A DNA stretch of 64,000 nt from positions 3,720,001 to 3,784,000 of the forward strand of contig CAVPTO010000003.1 of NCBI GenBank assembly GCA_963708675.1, written 5' to 3'. The translations under genes and the position numbers were made by a program. Shown in pieces: positions 19,464 to 26,382 of this stretch; within the stretch, counting starts at the first letter, position 1, and every line of letters starts with the position of its first letter. A model generated the notes under the pieces. The model saw nothing but the letters and a program-made list of their open reading frames with translations, made no database searches and had not been told where the DNA came from. The DNA is from DATAXP01 sp963708675. GTDB lineage: Bacteria; Planctomycetota; Planctomycetia; Pirellulales; PNKZ01.

Positions 19464-19802
19464 TCAAAGGCACGCTAGCCGAGGCGGAAGCTGTCCACAA
19501 GCGGCTGAATGATCTGATAAAAATCGAGGCCCTATCCGATCCAAGGGCCAAGGCAGTCGCCCGCAGGTCGAAAAGCGCAAGCTGATCGAGTGGTGGAACT
19601 CGCAAGAGCTTGCGTTTGACGAGATAGACGCGCGCGCCGAGGATCGACATGCAACACGTTGCCCACCGTCGAGCCTGATGGTCAGCACCTGCTGCGTCGG
19701 CGCGAGGTTGTACCGCGGCTCCCACTCGACGTCGCGAGCGATGGCCGAGAACTCTTGGAGCACCTGATTCAGCTTGGTGCGTAGGGTAAAGCGACCGCAC
19801 AT
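19464..19802 (-). pseudogene. Truncated SRAP/YedK-type (HMCES) peptidase N-terminus
   Basis: Begins MCGRFTLRTKLNQVLQEF and continues RDVEWEPRYNLAPTQQVLTIRL, the SRAP N-terminus with catalytic Cys2 and the PRYNIAPTQ-type motif. SRAP proteins form a thiazolidine link to abasic sites in single-stranded DNA. After about 48 residues the similarity stops and the frame has no SRAP features; the downstream helix with the active-site His and Glu is missing. Most likely a gene remnant truncated by rearrangement. Confidence 0.7.
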
Positions 19803-19813
19803 CGTCGTCTCGT

Positions 19814-20311
19814 TTACGCTATCTCTCCGAACGCCATCACGTGCAACGAATCCTGCCATTCCTTCCAGGCTTGGCGCAGCAGCTTCGCTTTGGCAAGTAG
19901 CTTCACATTGCCTAGCCGCGTAGTTTCGTTATCGAGTTGAGCCATCACGCTGCGGTACTCGTTGACCGTCCCATCGACGTCGAATTCTTCAGGCTCATCG
20001 CCGGCCGTCTCACGTTCGAGCATTGCCATCGCTTTCTCGACTTTCGTTTTCGCCCAACCTGCGACGCCTGAATTGACCGACGGCGCCGCCAACTCGTGAG
20101 CGACCATCGAGCGGATTGTAGCTTCTCGGCCAGCCGCTTCCACCTTCGCCCGTAGCTTGGACGCGTCGCGGATAACCACGCTCTGCACTTCCTCCTCGCG
20201 GGTCACGTACAGCAGCAAGTGCCGCGACCACGGCGAGGCGAAGCAGTTGCCGCGCGATGGGCGCAGGTCCACGGAGATGCTGTCGAGAGTTGCGGAGCGG
20301 TAGAGTCGCAT
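19814..20311 (-). CDS. Unrecognised accessory protein, family A (copy 1)
   Basis: 165 aa from the ATG at 20311 (MRLYRSATLDSISVDLRPS). No known family recognised. The middle (RDASKLRAKVEAAGREATIRSMVAHELA, then SVNSGVAGWAKTKVEKAM) is alpha-helical and shared with the degenerate copy at 60574-60916. The C-terminus has TTRLGNVKLLAKAKLLRQAWKEWQDSL. The tandem repeat at 20321-20370 lies just before the start, as it does for the second copy. Family conservation supports a real gene. Confidence 0.65.
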   Translation of the reverse strand: MRLYRSATLDSISVDLRPSRGNCFASPWSRHLLLYVTREEEVQSVVIRDASKLRAKVEAAGREATIRSMVAHELAAPSVNSGVAGWAKTKVEKAMAMLERETAGDEPEEFDVDGTVNEYRSVMAQLDNETTRLGNVKLLAKAKLLRQAWKEWQDSLHVMAFGEIA

Positions 20312-20320
20312 GGCGGATTT

Positions 20321-20370
20321 CAACTTTAGGTCGAGTCGCAGCGTTAGGTGACGAGCTGCAACGAAAGGCC
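20321..20370. repeat. Three-unit approximately 20-bp tandem repeat, copy 1
   Basis: Units of the form GCARCGWTAGGTSG recur every 20-21 bp: ACTTTAGGTCG, GCAGCGTTAGGTGACG and GCAACGAAAGGCC. The same arrangement occurs at 22823-22877 and 60924-60976. It sits directly upstream (minus strand) of the family-A start. Confidence 0.75.
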
Positions 20371-20382
20371 TCACCGGCTTCG

Positions 20383-20661
20383 CTATTGCCCGTCAACGTC
20401 GCTTACCTTCGCGATCAGATACAACACGACCGTTTCTAGGTGGCCGTCTTTTGCATCCTCGGGTTTCGGCTCGTAGTGGCAGGGCTTGGCATTCCACTCT
20501 TCAAACGGAACGCCCGGGAATTCCCCGACCATCATTTGCTGTACCGCCTCGCGGCCGGCTTGCAGGTCACGAACACGACCGGCCTCTAATAGCGCTCGTG
20601 CGATGTCGGTGTCTCGTCCCATGAAACCCTCGCAAGCCAGCGGCCCGGGCTTCTCTCCCAT
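20383..20661 (-). CDS. Hypothetical small accessory protein, near-leaderless
   Basis: 92 aa, starting MGEKPGPLACEGFMGRDTDI and containing ARALLEAGRVRDLQAGREAVQ, FPGVPFEEWNAKPCHYEP and a C-terminal LETVVLYLIAKVSDVD. No family recognised. The ATG at 20661 lies only six bases after a TACAAT box, and the same promoter-plus-MGEKP start precedes the family-C gene at 61401, so the 5' ends are homologous even though the proteins differ. Confidence 0.6.
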   Translation of the reverse strand: MGEKPGPLACEGFMGRDTDIARALLEAGRVRDLQAGREAVQQMMVGEFPGVPFEEWNAKPCHYEPKPEDAKDGHLETVVLYLIAKVSDVDGQ

Positions 20662-20667
20662 GCCGGC

Positions 20668-20673
20668 ATTGTA
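20668..20673 (-). promoter_or_regulatory. TACAAT -10 box implying a near-leaderless transcript
   Basis: Minus-strand TACAAT is followed by GCCGGC and then the ATG of the 20383-20661 gene, putting the expected start of transcription at or next to the A of ATG. The identical geometry is found at 61408-61413. Confidence 0.55.
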
Positions 20674-20886
20674 GGCGAGGGGCTCAGACCGAAGCGAACG
20701 AGCATGGCCTGTAGCTACTTCGGCTCAAGCTGCGTGCTGAGCATGGCGTCCTCCCATTGGTCTCGACGCTGCCAGTGTATCGGCCGGAAGAAAAGGCCAT
20801 GTGAAAAGTGCCCTTTTGGTCGCGAGGTTTGCTGGCGATTCATCGACTCATCCGGGCGCCCACAGATAGAAGATCGAGCCGCCGCT

Positions 20887-21102
20887 CTACCGCGGCTTGC
20901 GAGGGCTGCAATTGAACATAGGCCGATGGTCATGGGTTAGGGCATGGTGTTCTCGCGCCCTAGCCAACGAAACGGCGAATGCATCGTCTACGGTTTCGAC
21001 AAGGCAAACACCCCCTGAAGCCCATTTGCATTCGCGGCACGCGCACACCCACGCGCGTCGCTGCGCGTCGAGCTGCTCGCTTCGCCATCGCCTCGATAAC
21101 AT
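20887..21102 (-). CDS. Small Cys/His protein, family D, N-terminally truncated copy
   Basis: 71 aa. From residue 15 on (RRAWVCACRECKW, ASGGVCLVETVDDAFAVSLA, RAREHHALTHDHRP) it matches the 62221-62559 copy at all but two positions, and the DNA is also nearly identical. The N-terminal domain of the longer copy (IGDVVYNLT region) is missing here, so the gene is probably truncated. The CxCxxC pattern plus HHxxxH suggest metal binding. Confidence 0.6.
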   Translation of the reverse strand: MLSRRWRSEQLDAQRRAWVCACRECKWASGGVCLVETVDDAFAVSLARAREHHALTHDHRPMFNCSPRKPR

Positions 21103-21278
21103 AAGCCGGCCTCGCTTGGCTGCAGCGAGTGTATTGAGCGTTCACGAAGCCCCTTGCTTCGGCGTCAAAAGCACGGAGATGCGCCGGTAACGGAGATCAG
21201 ATTGGCGCCTGTCGAGCGATAAAAAGCTCTGGAAGCGCGTCAGTGGCGAGGGCGACCCGACCCAAAGAGAACTTGCTG

Positions 21279-22655
21279 ATGAAACGTCATCACGCGCTGG
21301 CGGCTGTCACAGTCGCGTTCGCGCTCCTGGTCATCCCGGCATCGCTATCGAACTGCTTCGACGCGTTTGCTGCGACTCCTTCGCTTCGGCGGCCAAACAT
21401 CGTCTTCATACTGGCGGACGATTACGGCATCGATGAAGTGGGGTGTTATGGCTCGGATCGCTTCAAGCATAAGACGCCCAACCTCGACGCTCTTGCTGCC
21501 GGAGGTGTCCGATTCGAGTATTGCTTCGCGACTCCGCTGTGCGGTCCAACGCGATGCCTGATCAATACGGGGCGCTACGGCTTTCGCACCGGTGGATTGA
21601 CGAACGACTCGGCAGGAGTTCCGTCATCGACTGCCGAGCCCTCGCTGGCTCGTATTCTCAAACAGGCTGGCTACGCGACGGGTACAACCGGAAAGTGGCG
21701 CCAGATGGGCGAAACACCGAAAGATTGGGGTTTCGACGAATCGATCACCGACTTTCGATCCAAGTCGGAAAGTAAGTACTGGACGCGCGGTTATACGAGG
21801 AACGGTCAGGAGTTGACCTTCGATCACGAGGTCTATTATCCGGACGAAGGGAGGAAATTCGCGATCGACTTCTTCACACGACATCGAGACGAGCCGTTTT
21901 ACTTCTACTTTGCCGAGCGGCTGCTTCACGCTCCGATCGAACCGACGCCGGACTCTAAATCGGGCCTCGGACCCTTCGAAGCCTACGACGCCACAGTCGA
22001 ATATCTCGACAAGCAAGTCGGCAAACTCGTTGGCGCCTTGGAACGCTTGGGATTGCTTGAGAACACATTAATCGTGTTCGCGGGAGACAATGGAACTTCG
22101 CGCAACGCGAATCCTTCGAACGTGACGGGCACCATTGGCGGCCGAGCGATCAACGGTCGCAAAGGTGAAATGCTCGAAGGGGGCGCACGTGTACCGCTCA
22201 TTGCGAGCTGCAAAGGGCTGGTTCCTAGCGGACGCGTGATCGACGATCTCATCGATTTCAGCGACTTGCTGCCGACGTTCGCGGAATTGGCCAATGCAAA
22301 GCTGCCCAGCGAGTTTCAATTCGACGGGCGCAGTTTTGCTCCGCAACTTCGCGGTGAGCCGGGAGTGCCTCGCGAGTGGGTTTTTGTTCAACTGGGAAAT
22401 GAGTGGTACGTTCGCCGCAAGGATTGGAAGCTCAATCAGGCTGGGAAGCTTTTTTCGATGCGCGATGCGCCATTCAATGAGAAGCTGCTAGAGGATACGG
22501 AATTGAGCGACGAGGCCATCACGGCGCGGCGCAAGCTTCAAGCTGCACTCGGCATGCTTAATCCCGCCGGCGGAAAGACCGAGGAAAACATGACACCGAA
22601 AGCCAGAGACAAGAAACCAAAGAAGCCGAAGAAGGCAAAAAATGTGAAGGCCTAG
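21279..22655 (+). CDS. Sulfatase (formylglycine-dependent, arylsulfatase-like)
   Basis: About 458 aa, ATG at 21279 (MKRHHALAAV) with a signal peptide ending near SLSNCFDAFAA; a GTG at 21243 is an alternative. Metal-ligand motif RRPNIVFILADDYGIDEVGCYG, formylglycine site CGPTR (CxPxR) followed by CLINTGRYGFRTGG, and VFAGDNGTSRNANPS for the C-terminal ligands. The very basic tail KARDKKPKKPKKAKNVKA is typical of planctomycete secreted enzymes. Predicted exported, cleaving sulfate esters on algal-type polysaccharides. It sits alone among accessory genes. Confidence 0.93.
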   Translation: MKRHHALAAVTVAFALLVIPASLSNCFDAFAATPSLRRPNIVFILADDYGIDEVGCYGSDRFKHKTPNLDALAAGGVRFEYCFATPLCGPTRCLINTGRYGFRTGGLTNDSAGVPSSTAEPSLARILKQAGYATGTTGKWRQMGETPKDWGFDESITDFRSKSESKYWTRGYTRNGQELTFDHEVYYPDEGRKFAIDFFTRHRDEPFYFYFAERLLHAPIEPTPDSKSGLGPFEAYDATVEYLDKQVGKLVGALERLGLLENTLIVFAGDNGTSRNANPSNVTGTIGGRAINGRKGEMLEGGARVPLIASCKGLVPSGRVIDDLIDFSDLLPTFAELANAKLPSEFQFDGRSFAPQLRGEPGVPREWVFVQLGNEWYVRRKDWKLNQAGKLFSMRDAPFNEKLLEDTELSDEAITARRKLQAALGMLNPAGGKTEENMTPKARDKKPKKPKKAKNVKA

Positions 22656-22666
22656 CCGCTCACCCG

Positions 22667-22822
22667 CACGAGTAACACCGCCTCATCGCGTTTCCGTGAG
22701 AGGCGTATCGTTGGCGGCAAGGTCGTGTGCTTACGCCATGCTTCGGCTCTCGTCCGTGCACGTGCGATGATCTCTTGATCGCGACGTCGAGCTGAGACTT
22801 GCCAGACACGCCGGCCGGCTTC
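22667..22822 (-). pseudogene. Possible gene remnant without a start
   Basis: An open minus-strand stretch reads EAGRRVWQVSARRRDQEIIA, then RARTRAEAWRKHTTLPPTIRL and RKRDEAVLLVRVSG before a stop; an in-frame stop lies upstream and there is no start codon. It occupies the place taken by family A in the other repeat-containing modules. Weak evidence only. Confidence 0.3.
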
Positions 22823-22877
22823 GCAACGTTAGGTCGACTTGCAGCGTTAGGTGGCGTGCTGCAACGATAGGTCGGCG
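22823..22877. repeat. Three-unit approximately 20-bp tandem repeat, copy 2
   Basis: GCAACGTTAGGTCG, GCAGCGTTAGGTGG and GCAACGATAGGTCG at about 19-20 bp spacing. The closest of the three copies to a perfect array. It ends just past the stop of the family-B gene. Confidence 0.78.
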
Positions 22878-22881
22878 ATCG

Positions 22882-23118
22882 TCACTCAGCGTGCAGGTCT
22901 GAGTGTTTTTTCGCGTGATGTTCTTTAGCGTCGACGAACGCTTTAGTCACCGCATCTGCGATCGAGTCCGCGATACCGGCTATTGTTGCGCCGCCTTTGC
23001 ACGATCCGCAGACCCATGACCACGTAAAGCGTTGTGGCAAATCGTCATCGCGCGCCGTCAGATTGTAGGTGACGCCATGGATGTTTACCTTGCGGTCTTT
23101 TCTCAGCCGTTTACTCAT
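22882..23118 (-). CDS. Small Cys/His protein, family B (copy 1)
   Basis: 78 aa from the ATG at 23118 (MSKRLRKDRKVNIHGVTYNL). A short beta region is followed by TWSWVCGSCKGGATIAGIADSIADAVTKAF, then AKEHHAKKHSDLHAE. The CxxC pair and HHxxxH motif suggest one zinc site. It is about 80% identical to the gene at 60984-61220 and distantly like family D. Its start overlaps the stop of the family-C gene by eight bases. No named family recognised. Confidence 0.75.
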   Translation of the reverse strand: MSKRLRKDRKVNIHGVTYNLTARDDDLPQRFTWSWVCGSCKGGATIAGIADSIADAVTKAFVDAKEHHAKKHSDLHAE

Positions 23119-23329
23119 CACTCGCCTTGACAGATTCGGAAAACGATACGCCACACCCACACGTGTAGACGCGCCTTCGCGTCTGGGGCATCGTTCTGTC
23201 CCCGAGCGTCCAGAATGGTGTTTCTGGGCCGCCGCTAACGAGTGTCACGTAGGTCGATCCGCAACTGGGGCACTTCGGCTTAGGCAGATTCTCTTCCATG
23301 CCGGCGTTCATAGGCTGGTCAGCCATCAT
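23111..23329 (-). CDS. Zinc-ribbon protein, family C (copy 1)
   Basis: 72 aa from an ATGATG overlapping the TGA of the preceding gene. An internal ATG at 23299 (MEENLPKPKCPSCGS) would give 62 aa, exactly the length of both paralogues, and is a good alternative. CPSCGSTYVTL at the N-terminus and RRVYTCGCGVSFSESVKASDE at the C-terminus supply CxxC and CxC for a zinc ribbon. Nearly co-linear with the copy at 61213-61401. Likely translated with families B and C' as one unit. Confidence 0.75.
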   Translation of the reverse strand: MMADQPMNAGMEENLPKPKCPSCGSTYVTLVSGGPETPFWTLGDRTMPQTRRRVYTCGCGVSFSESVKASDE

Positions 23330-23514
23330 GCGACCTCGACTTTTTCCGACTCGGTGAACGACAGCCCGCAATCACATTCGTAGACCGCGGTTCTCCACTG
23401 CGATTGGCGACCATCCTCTGACCGTTCGACATTGTTGCTGAGCGTATTGGAAGTCAGCATCGCGGTGAGAGAACCGCACTTCGGGCACTGCGGTATGGAT
23501 AGTGTTTCGCTCAT
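23326..23514 (-). CDS. Zinc-ribbon protein, family C' (divergent paralogue)
   Basis: 62 aa from the ATG at 23514 (MSETLSIPQCPKCGSLTAML) with GGGAG upstream. It ends AVYECDCGLSFTESEKVEVA, the same C-terminal pattern as family C. The tandem order C'-C-B, with overlaps, indicates a small operon. Function unknown; metal binding inferred only from the Cys spacing. Confidence 0.72.
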   Translation of the reverse strand: MSETLSIPQCPKCGSLTAMLTSNTLSNNVERSEDGRQSQWRTAVYECDCGLSFTESEKVEVA

Positions 23515-23834
23515 CTGACTGCTCCCTAATCGGGCCGTCATCAAAAGCACACCCGCAGGAAGATGAGCGCTCAGTTCCCCTAAGGGCATCCGAGAACCCC
23601 GCCTCCGCAGGCATGCCGTAACTGCTCGCTACGTCTGGCGAGCCTTCTGCCGGCATTGTAGCGAGGGGCGGCGTGACAAGCGGATGTCGCGATGCGAATC
23701 ACCGTCTGACCGCATGGCACGGGCGGGCGAAGGTCTACGGAATTTTCCACTTTTGCGCTGTCGAGGCCGAGAAAAAATTGACCGGTGCGGTAGTCAGTTG
23801 AACGCACTCGAAGACTGAACATTGGCGGCGATCT
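23515..23834. other. 320-bp region upstream of the C'-C-B genes
   Basis: No supported gene. A minus-strand TACAATGCCGGCA element (plus-strand 23648-23660) matches the promoter-like boxes at 20668 and 61408, but no ATG follows at the same distance. Confidence 0.45.
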
Positions 23835-24044
23835 ATGGCGCTCTTCATTTGCCAAGCGGTCAGGCCACCGGAGCGACAGACGTCCGGCGGAGGTGGTTTC
23901 TCCGTAAAAGACTCGAAGGGCCGTGAGTGGCGCGTCTGGGATTCAGAGGCGGAGATGATCCCGCTTAAGTCGCTGTCCAAAGTTTTAGCTTTCGAGCGTT
24001 GCGACCTGAAGCAACTGCTGAAGCGGTTGAGTCAGCTCAGTTAG
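23835..24044 (+). CDS. Short hypothetical protein
   Basis: 69 aa. The second half (FSVKDSKGREWRVWDSEAEM, then LKSLSKVLAFERCDLKQLLKRLSQL) has reasonable protein composition and an amphipathic C-terminal helix. No family or strong ribosome site is visible; it may be a fragment. Confidence 0.35.
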   Translation: MALFICQAVRPPERQTSGGGGFSVKDSKGREWRVWDSEAEMIPLKSLSKVLAFERCDLKQLLKRLSQLS

Positions 24045-24105
24045 AATGGTCCTGCTCCTCCAATGCCGCGTGGCCCGTGAACCGAGCTGAATTGGCGAGC
24101 GTCGA

Positions 24106-24618
24106 TCATCCCGCCACCCACACGAAGAACATCGACTCACCTCGGATCGGCGAAAGCTGCAGCTCGTAGTCTCTGATCCCGTCGGAGTAGGTGACGACCA
24201 GCCAACCGCAAACGAATCTACCGCCGTAGAGCGTTTTGTCGTCGAGGATGAGCTCGACGCGCTTCGAGGAGCTGGGCGGGATTTTCGAATGCACGTCTCG
24301 CACGTACCGCACCCAACCCCGATCTGCCTGGCGCTGCTGGTGCATGACCATGATCTGTTGCACGTCGTGCGGTGGCACGTAGTCGTGCTTCGGCGGTGGA
24401 CCGTCCGCCACGTGCGTCATGTAGAACGCGATCGACTTCGCTGTGTACTTCGTCGAGCCCGCGTTCACGATCTCGTATTCGAGGCCGTTCTTCGTGTACC
24501 GAAGGGCGCCGGCTTCCAGTGGTCGAGGGCGGCGCCATTCGTTGAAGCGCTCGCCGGCCAGGAAGGCCAACGCGATGGCGAGCAATGCAACGAGCACGAC
24601 TTTTTGGCGATCGATCAT
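24106..24618 (-). CDS. Hypothetical membrane-anchored protein
   Basis: 170 aa. MIDRQKVVLVALLAIALAFLAG is a signal anchor; the remainder is a beta-rich extracytoplasmic domain (LRYTKNGLEYEIVNAGSTKY, SIAFYMTHVADGPPPKHDYV, KRVELILDDKTLYGGRFVCGWLVVTY). I do not recognise the family. It looks like a lone gene. Confidence 0.72.
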   Translation of the reverse strand: MIDRQKVVLVALLAIALAFLAGERFNEWRRPRPLEAGALRYTKNGLEYEIVNAGSTKYTAKSIAFYMTHVADGPPPKHDYVPPHDVQQIMVMHQQRQADRGWVRYVRDVHSKIPPSSSKRVELILDDKTLYGGRFVCGWLVVTYSDGIRDYELQLSPIRGESMFFVWVAG

Positions 24619-24993
24619 TTCGCGCCCCGCGGTGGCTTGCTGCGATCCTCGTATGAATGCTGCGCGGTTGCAATCACTGCGTCTTCAACGATTCATCGCA
24701 GATATTGCCGAGCCGCTTCGCAGCGATTGCACTTCATTGAGAGCAGTGAAAGCTGCGGGAGAATATGCCGATGATCTTTTGAGTCTTACCACCAGAACAA
24801 TCGATAAGATCAGTGTGCCCGAGGCGGAGGGGTGTGTGGCAGTTGCCTGGATACGAGTCAGGCAGCAGCGATGGCCGCGTTGAGCGTACGCGGCCATCGC
24901 TTTGGATATCCGGCCGGCGCTTTGGGGGGGCCGCTCTCTTGTTGCTGCATTTGCGTTGCGGTCGATGTCAATGCTTCAAAGGCATCGTCGCCA
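24619..24993. other. 375-bp region with at most one doubtful small ORF
   Basis: A plus-strand ATG near 24655 opens MNAARLQSLRLQRFIADIAE and continues to 24883 (EPLRSDCTSLRAVKAAGEYA...). It is not contradicted by anything, but it has no ribosome site or family support. Otherwise nothing seen. Confidence 0.3.
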
Positions 24994-25182
24994 CTAGCTC
25001 GCAGCCGGCAATTCGTGCCGGCCTTCGAGAATGTCCTCAACTGCGCCGACGTGCGCTCCGCATTCGACGCACACGTATCTGCCCGTGTGCACGCCTTGGA
25101 ACCGTTCCGTAACGGCGCTCGTATGGTCACAGTGTTGCCCATTCCAACTCGCGCGAAGCTGTATCACTCGTTCGTGTTCCAT
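24994..25182 (-). CDS. Small Cys-containing hypothetical protein
   Basis: 62 aa from the ATG at 25182 (MEHERVIQLRASWNGQHCDH). RYVCVECGAHVGAVEDILEG supplies a CxxC pair, with an earlier HCDH that could complete a zinc site. It has the length of family C but no clear alignment to it. No known family. Confidence 0.5.
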   Translation of the reverse strand: MEHERVIQLRASWNGQHCDHTSAVTERFQGVHTGRYVCVECGAHVGAVEDILEGRHELPAAS

Positions 25183-25396
25183 TCGTCCGCCTACTGACAA
25201 TGGCCGCGTTAGTGAAAGAACCGAGCGGCTATTTTAGCCACGGCAGTCGCGTGGTTCAAAGCTCCGACATCTGAGACTTTCGACAGATTTGTCTCTGATT
25301 AGGAACGTCTTTGCCGACTGTGTCGCCGGTTCGTGAACTGATCGCGCAGCTGGCAACTCGAATCCTCCGCTCCTGCCGAGAAGTTCGAGTCGTTCG

Positions 25397-25576
25397 TTAG
25401 CGCCGGGTCACCTTCTGCTGTTGCTGCTGGCTGACTGCCTGCTCCAGACGCACGACATGCTCCGCGAGTGACTGTACCAGTTCGCAAAGCGTCTGAAAGG
25501 CGGCGTTGTCGTCAGCCGCAGCTTCGCCGAGATGCTTCGCTTCCTTTATGATTTCACGCGGTGAACGAACTTTCAT
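25397..25576 (-). CDS. Short coiled-coil-like hypothetical protein
   Basis: 59 aa from the ATG at 25576: MKVRSPREIIKEAKHLGEAA followed by a helical stretch (FQTLCELVQSLAEHVVRLEQAV) and a Gln-rich end. Probably a small helical protein. No family recognised. Confidence 0.5.
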   Translation of the reverse strand: MKVRSPREIIKEAKHLGEAAADDNAAFQTLCELVQSLAEHVVRLEQAVSQQQQQKVTRR

Positions 25577-25610
25577 GACGTGAATCCTCTGCAAAGAGCA
25601 ATGAGCGCAG

Positions 25611-25937
25611 TCATGTTGCCGCGCCGCCCGGGGCTGATGTCGACGCCGGAATCGGTGGCGGCACGGCCACAGTATCGTCGTCCTTCGATGTTTGCAGGCC
25701 GAGGTTCGCAAAAAAGCGAGCAGTTTCAAGGCCACCACCGTAGTCGTTCGGTACGAGTTGAATGCCGGTGGCGATCCGGTATGCGAGTCCACGAATGAAC
25801 TTTGCCGGATACGCCTTGCCGTTCAACAACAAAAATGTGCTTTGGGCGGGCTTGGCGGGAGCAGCTTTTCCCTGGTCGAATTGATCGCACGCCTGTTGCA
25901 CATGGGCCACGGCGACGACGGACCAATCAATGCTCAT
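25611..25937 (-). CDS. Protein resembling a ScoMcrA-type N-terminal domain
   Basis: 108 aa. LLLNGKAYPAKFIRGLAYRIATG, then NDYGGGLETARFFANLGL, resembles the small head domain found at the N-terminus of McrA-like HNH endonucleases and related standalone proteins. The C-terminus is a Pro/Ala-rich tail and no nuclease follows. Either a standalone version or a truncated gene. Family assignment is tentative. Confidence 0.5.
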   Translation of the reverse strand: MSIDWSVVAVAHVQQACDQFDQGKAAPAKPAQSTFLLLNGKAYPAKFIRGLAYRIATGIQLVPNDYGGGLETARFFANLGLQTSKDDDTVAVPPPIPASTSAPGGAAT

Positions 25938-26090
25938 CGGTACGCCTCTTCCGGGCTTCCGTGCATAAACGGTTCGTACGAAGCATTGCCGTGGGCACGC
26001 TCTGACGAATTTGGAAGTGTCAGGCTATCAGAATTAGCAGGTCAACTGAATAATCTCGCCGGTTGATTCTGTTGTCGCCGAGTAGCCCCA

Positions 26091-26363
26091 ATGTCCGAAC
26101 TCATCGCTTATCACGAAGCAGGCCACGCCCTCATGGCGTTGTTACTCGGCGGCACGGTTGAGCACGTCACCATCGAGCCGGACAATGACGATGGACCTGA
26201 TCGACAGGGCGACCCGCAGGTGTTTTGGCGTCGATCAGGAATCAGCGACAAAGAGTTTGCAAAGAAGGCTGTGCAAGTCAGCCTCGCCGGGCCGGTCGCC
26301 GAGATGATCGTCGGCGGGTTGGTGGCGACGGCTGCGTTCGTTATTGCGACGGCGATTGGATAG
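26091..26363 (+). CDS. M41/FtsH-like peptidase fragment (HEAGH protein)
   Basis: 90 aa. MSELIAYHEAGHALMALLLGG has the zinc-metalloprotease HExGH motif, followed by VEHVTIEPDNDDGP and SLAGPVAEMIVGG, the pattern of small standalone M41-type peptidase-domain proteins that are normally about twice as long. The C-terminus ends abruptly in VATAAFVIATAIG, 20 bp from the end of the convergent histidine kinase gene. Probably truncated. Confidence 0.65.
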   Translation: MSELIAYHEAGHALMALLLGGTVEHVTIEPDNDDGPDRQGDPQVFWRRSGISDKEFAKKAVQVSLAGPVAEMIVGGLVATAAFVIATAIG

Positions 26364-26382
26364 AGGCTGACCAGGTTCCCGT

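Noticed and set aside
19433..19690. A plus-strand frameshifted gene (EKIKGTLAEAEAVHKRLNDL then EKRKLIEWWNSQELAFDEID)
   Set aside because: The two halves look protein-like but need a deletion to join, have no ribosome site, and overlap the SRAP remnant on the other strand; evidence is too thin for a feature.
22823..22877. Integron attC sites, because GTTAGGT resembles the GTTRRRY core
   Set aside because: The core recurs every 20 bp in direct orientation, without paired R''/L'' boxes at the right spacing and without an integron integrase in the window.
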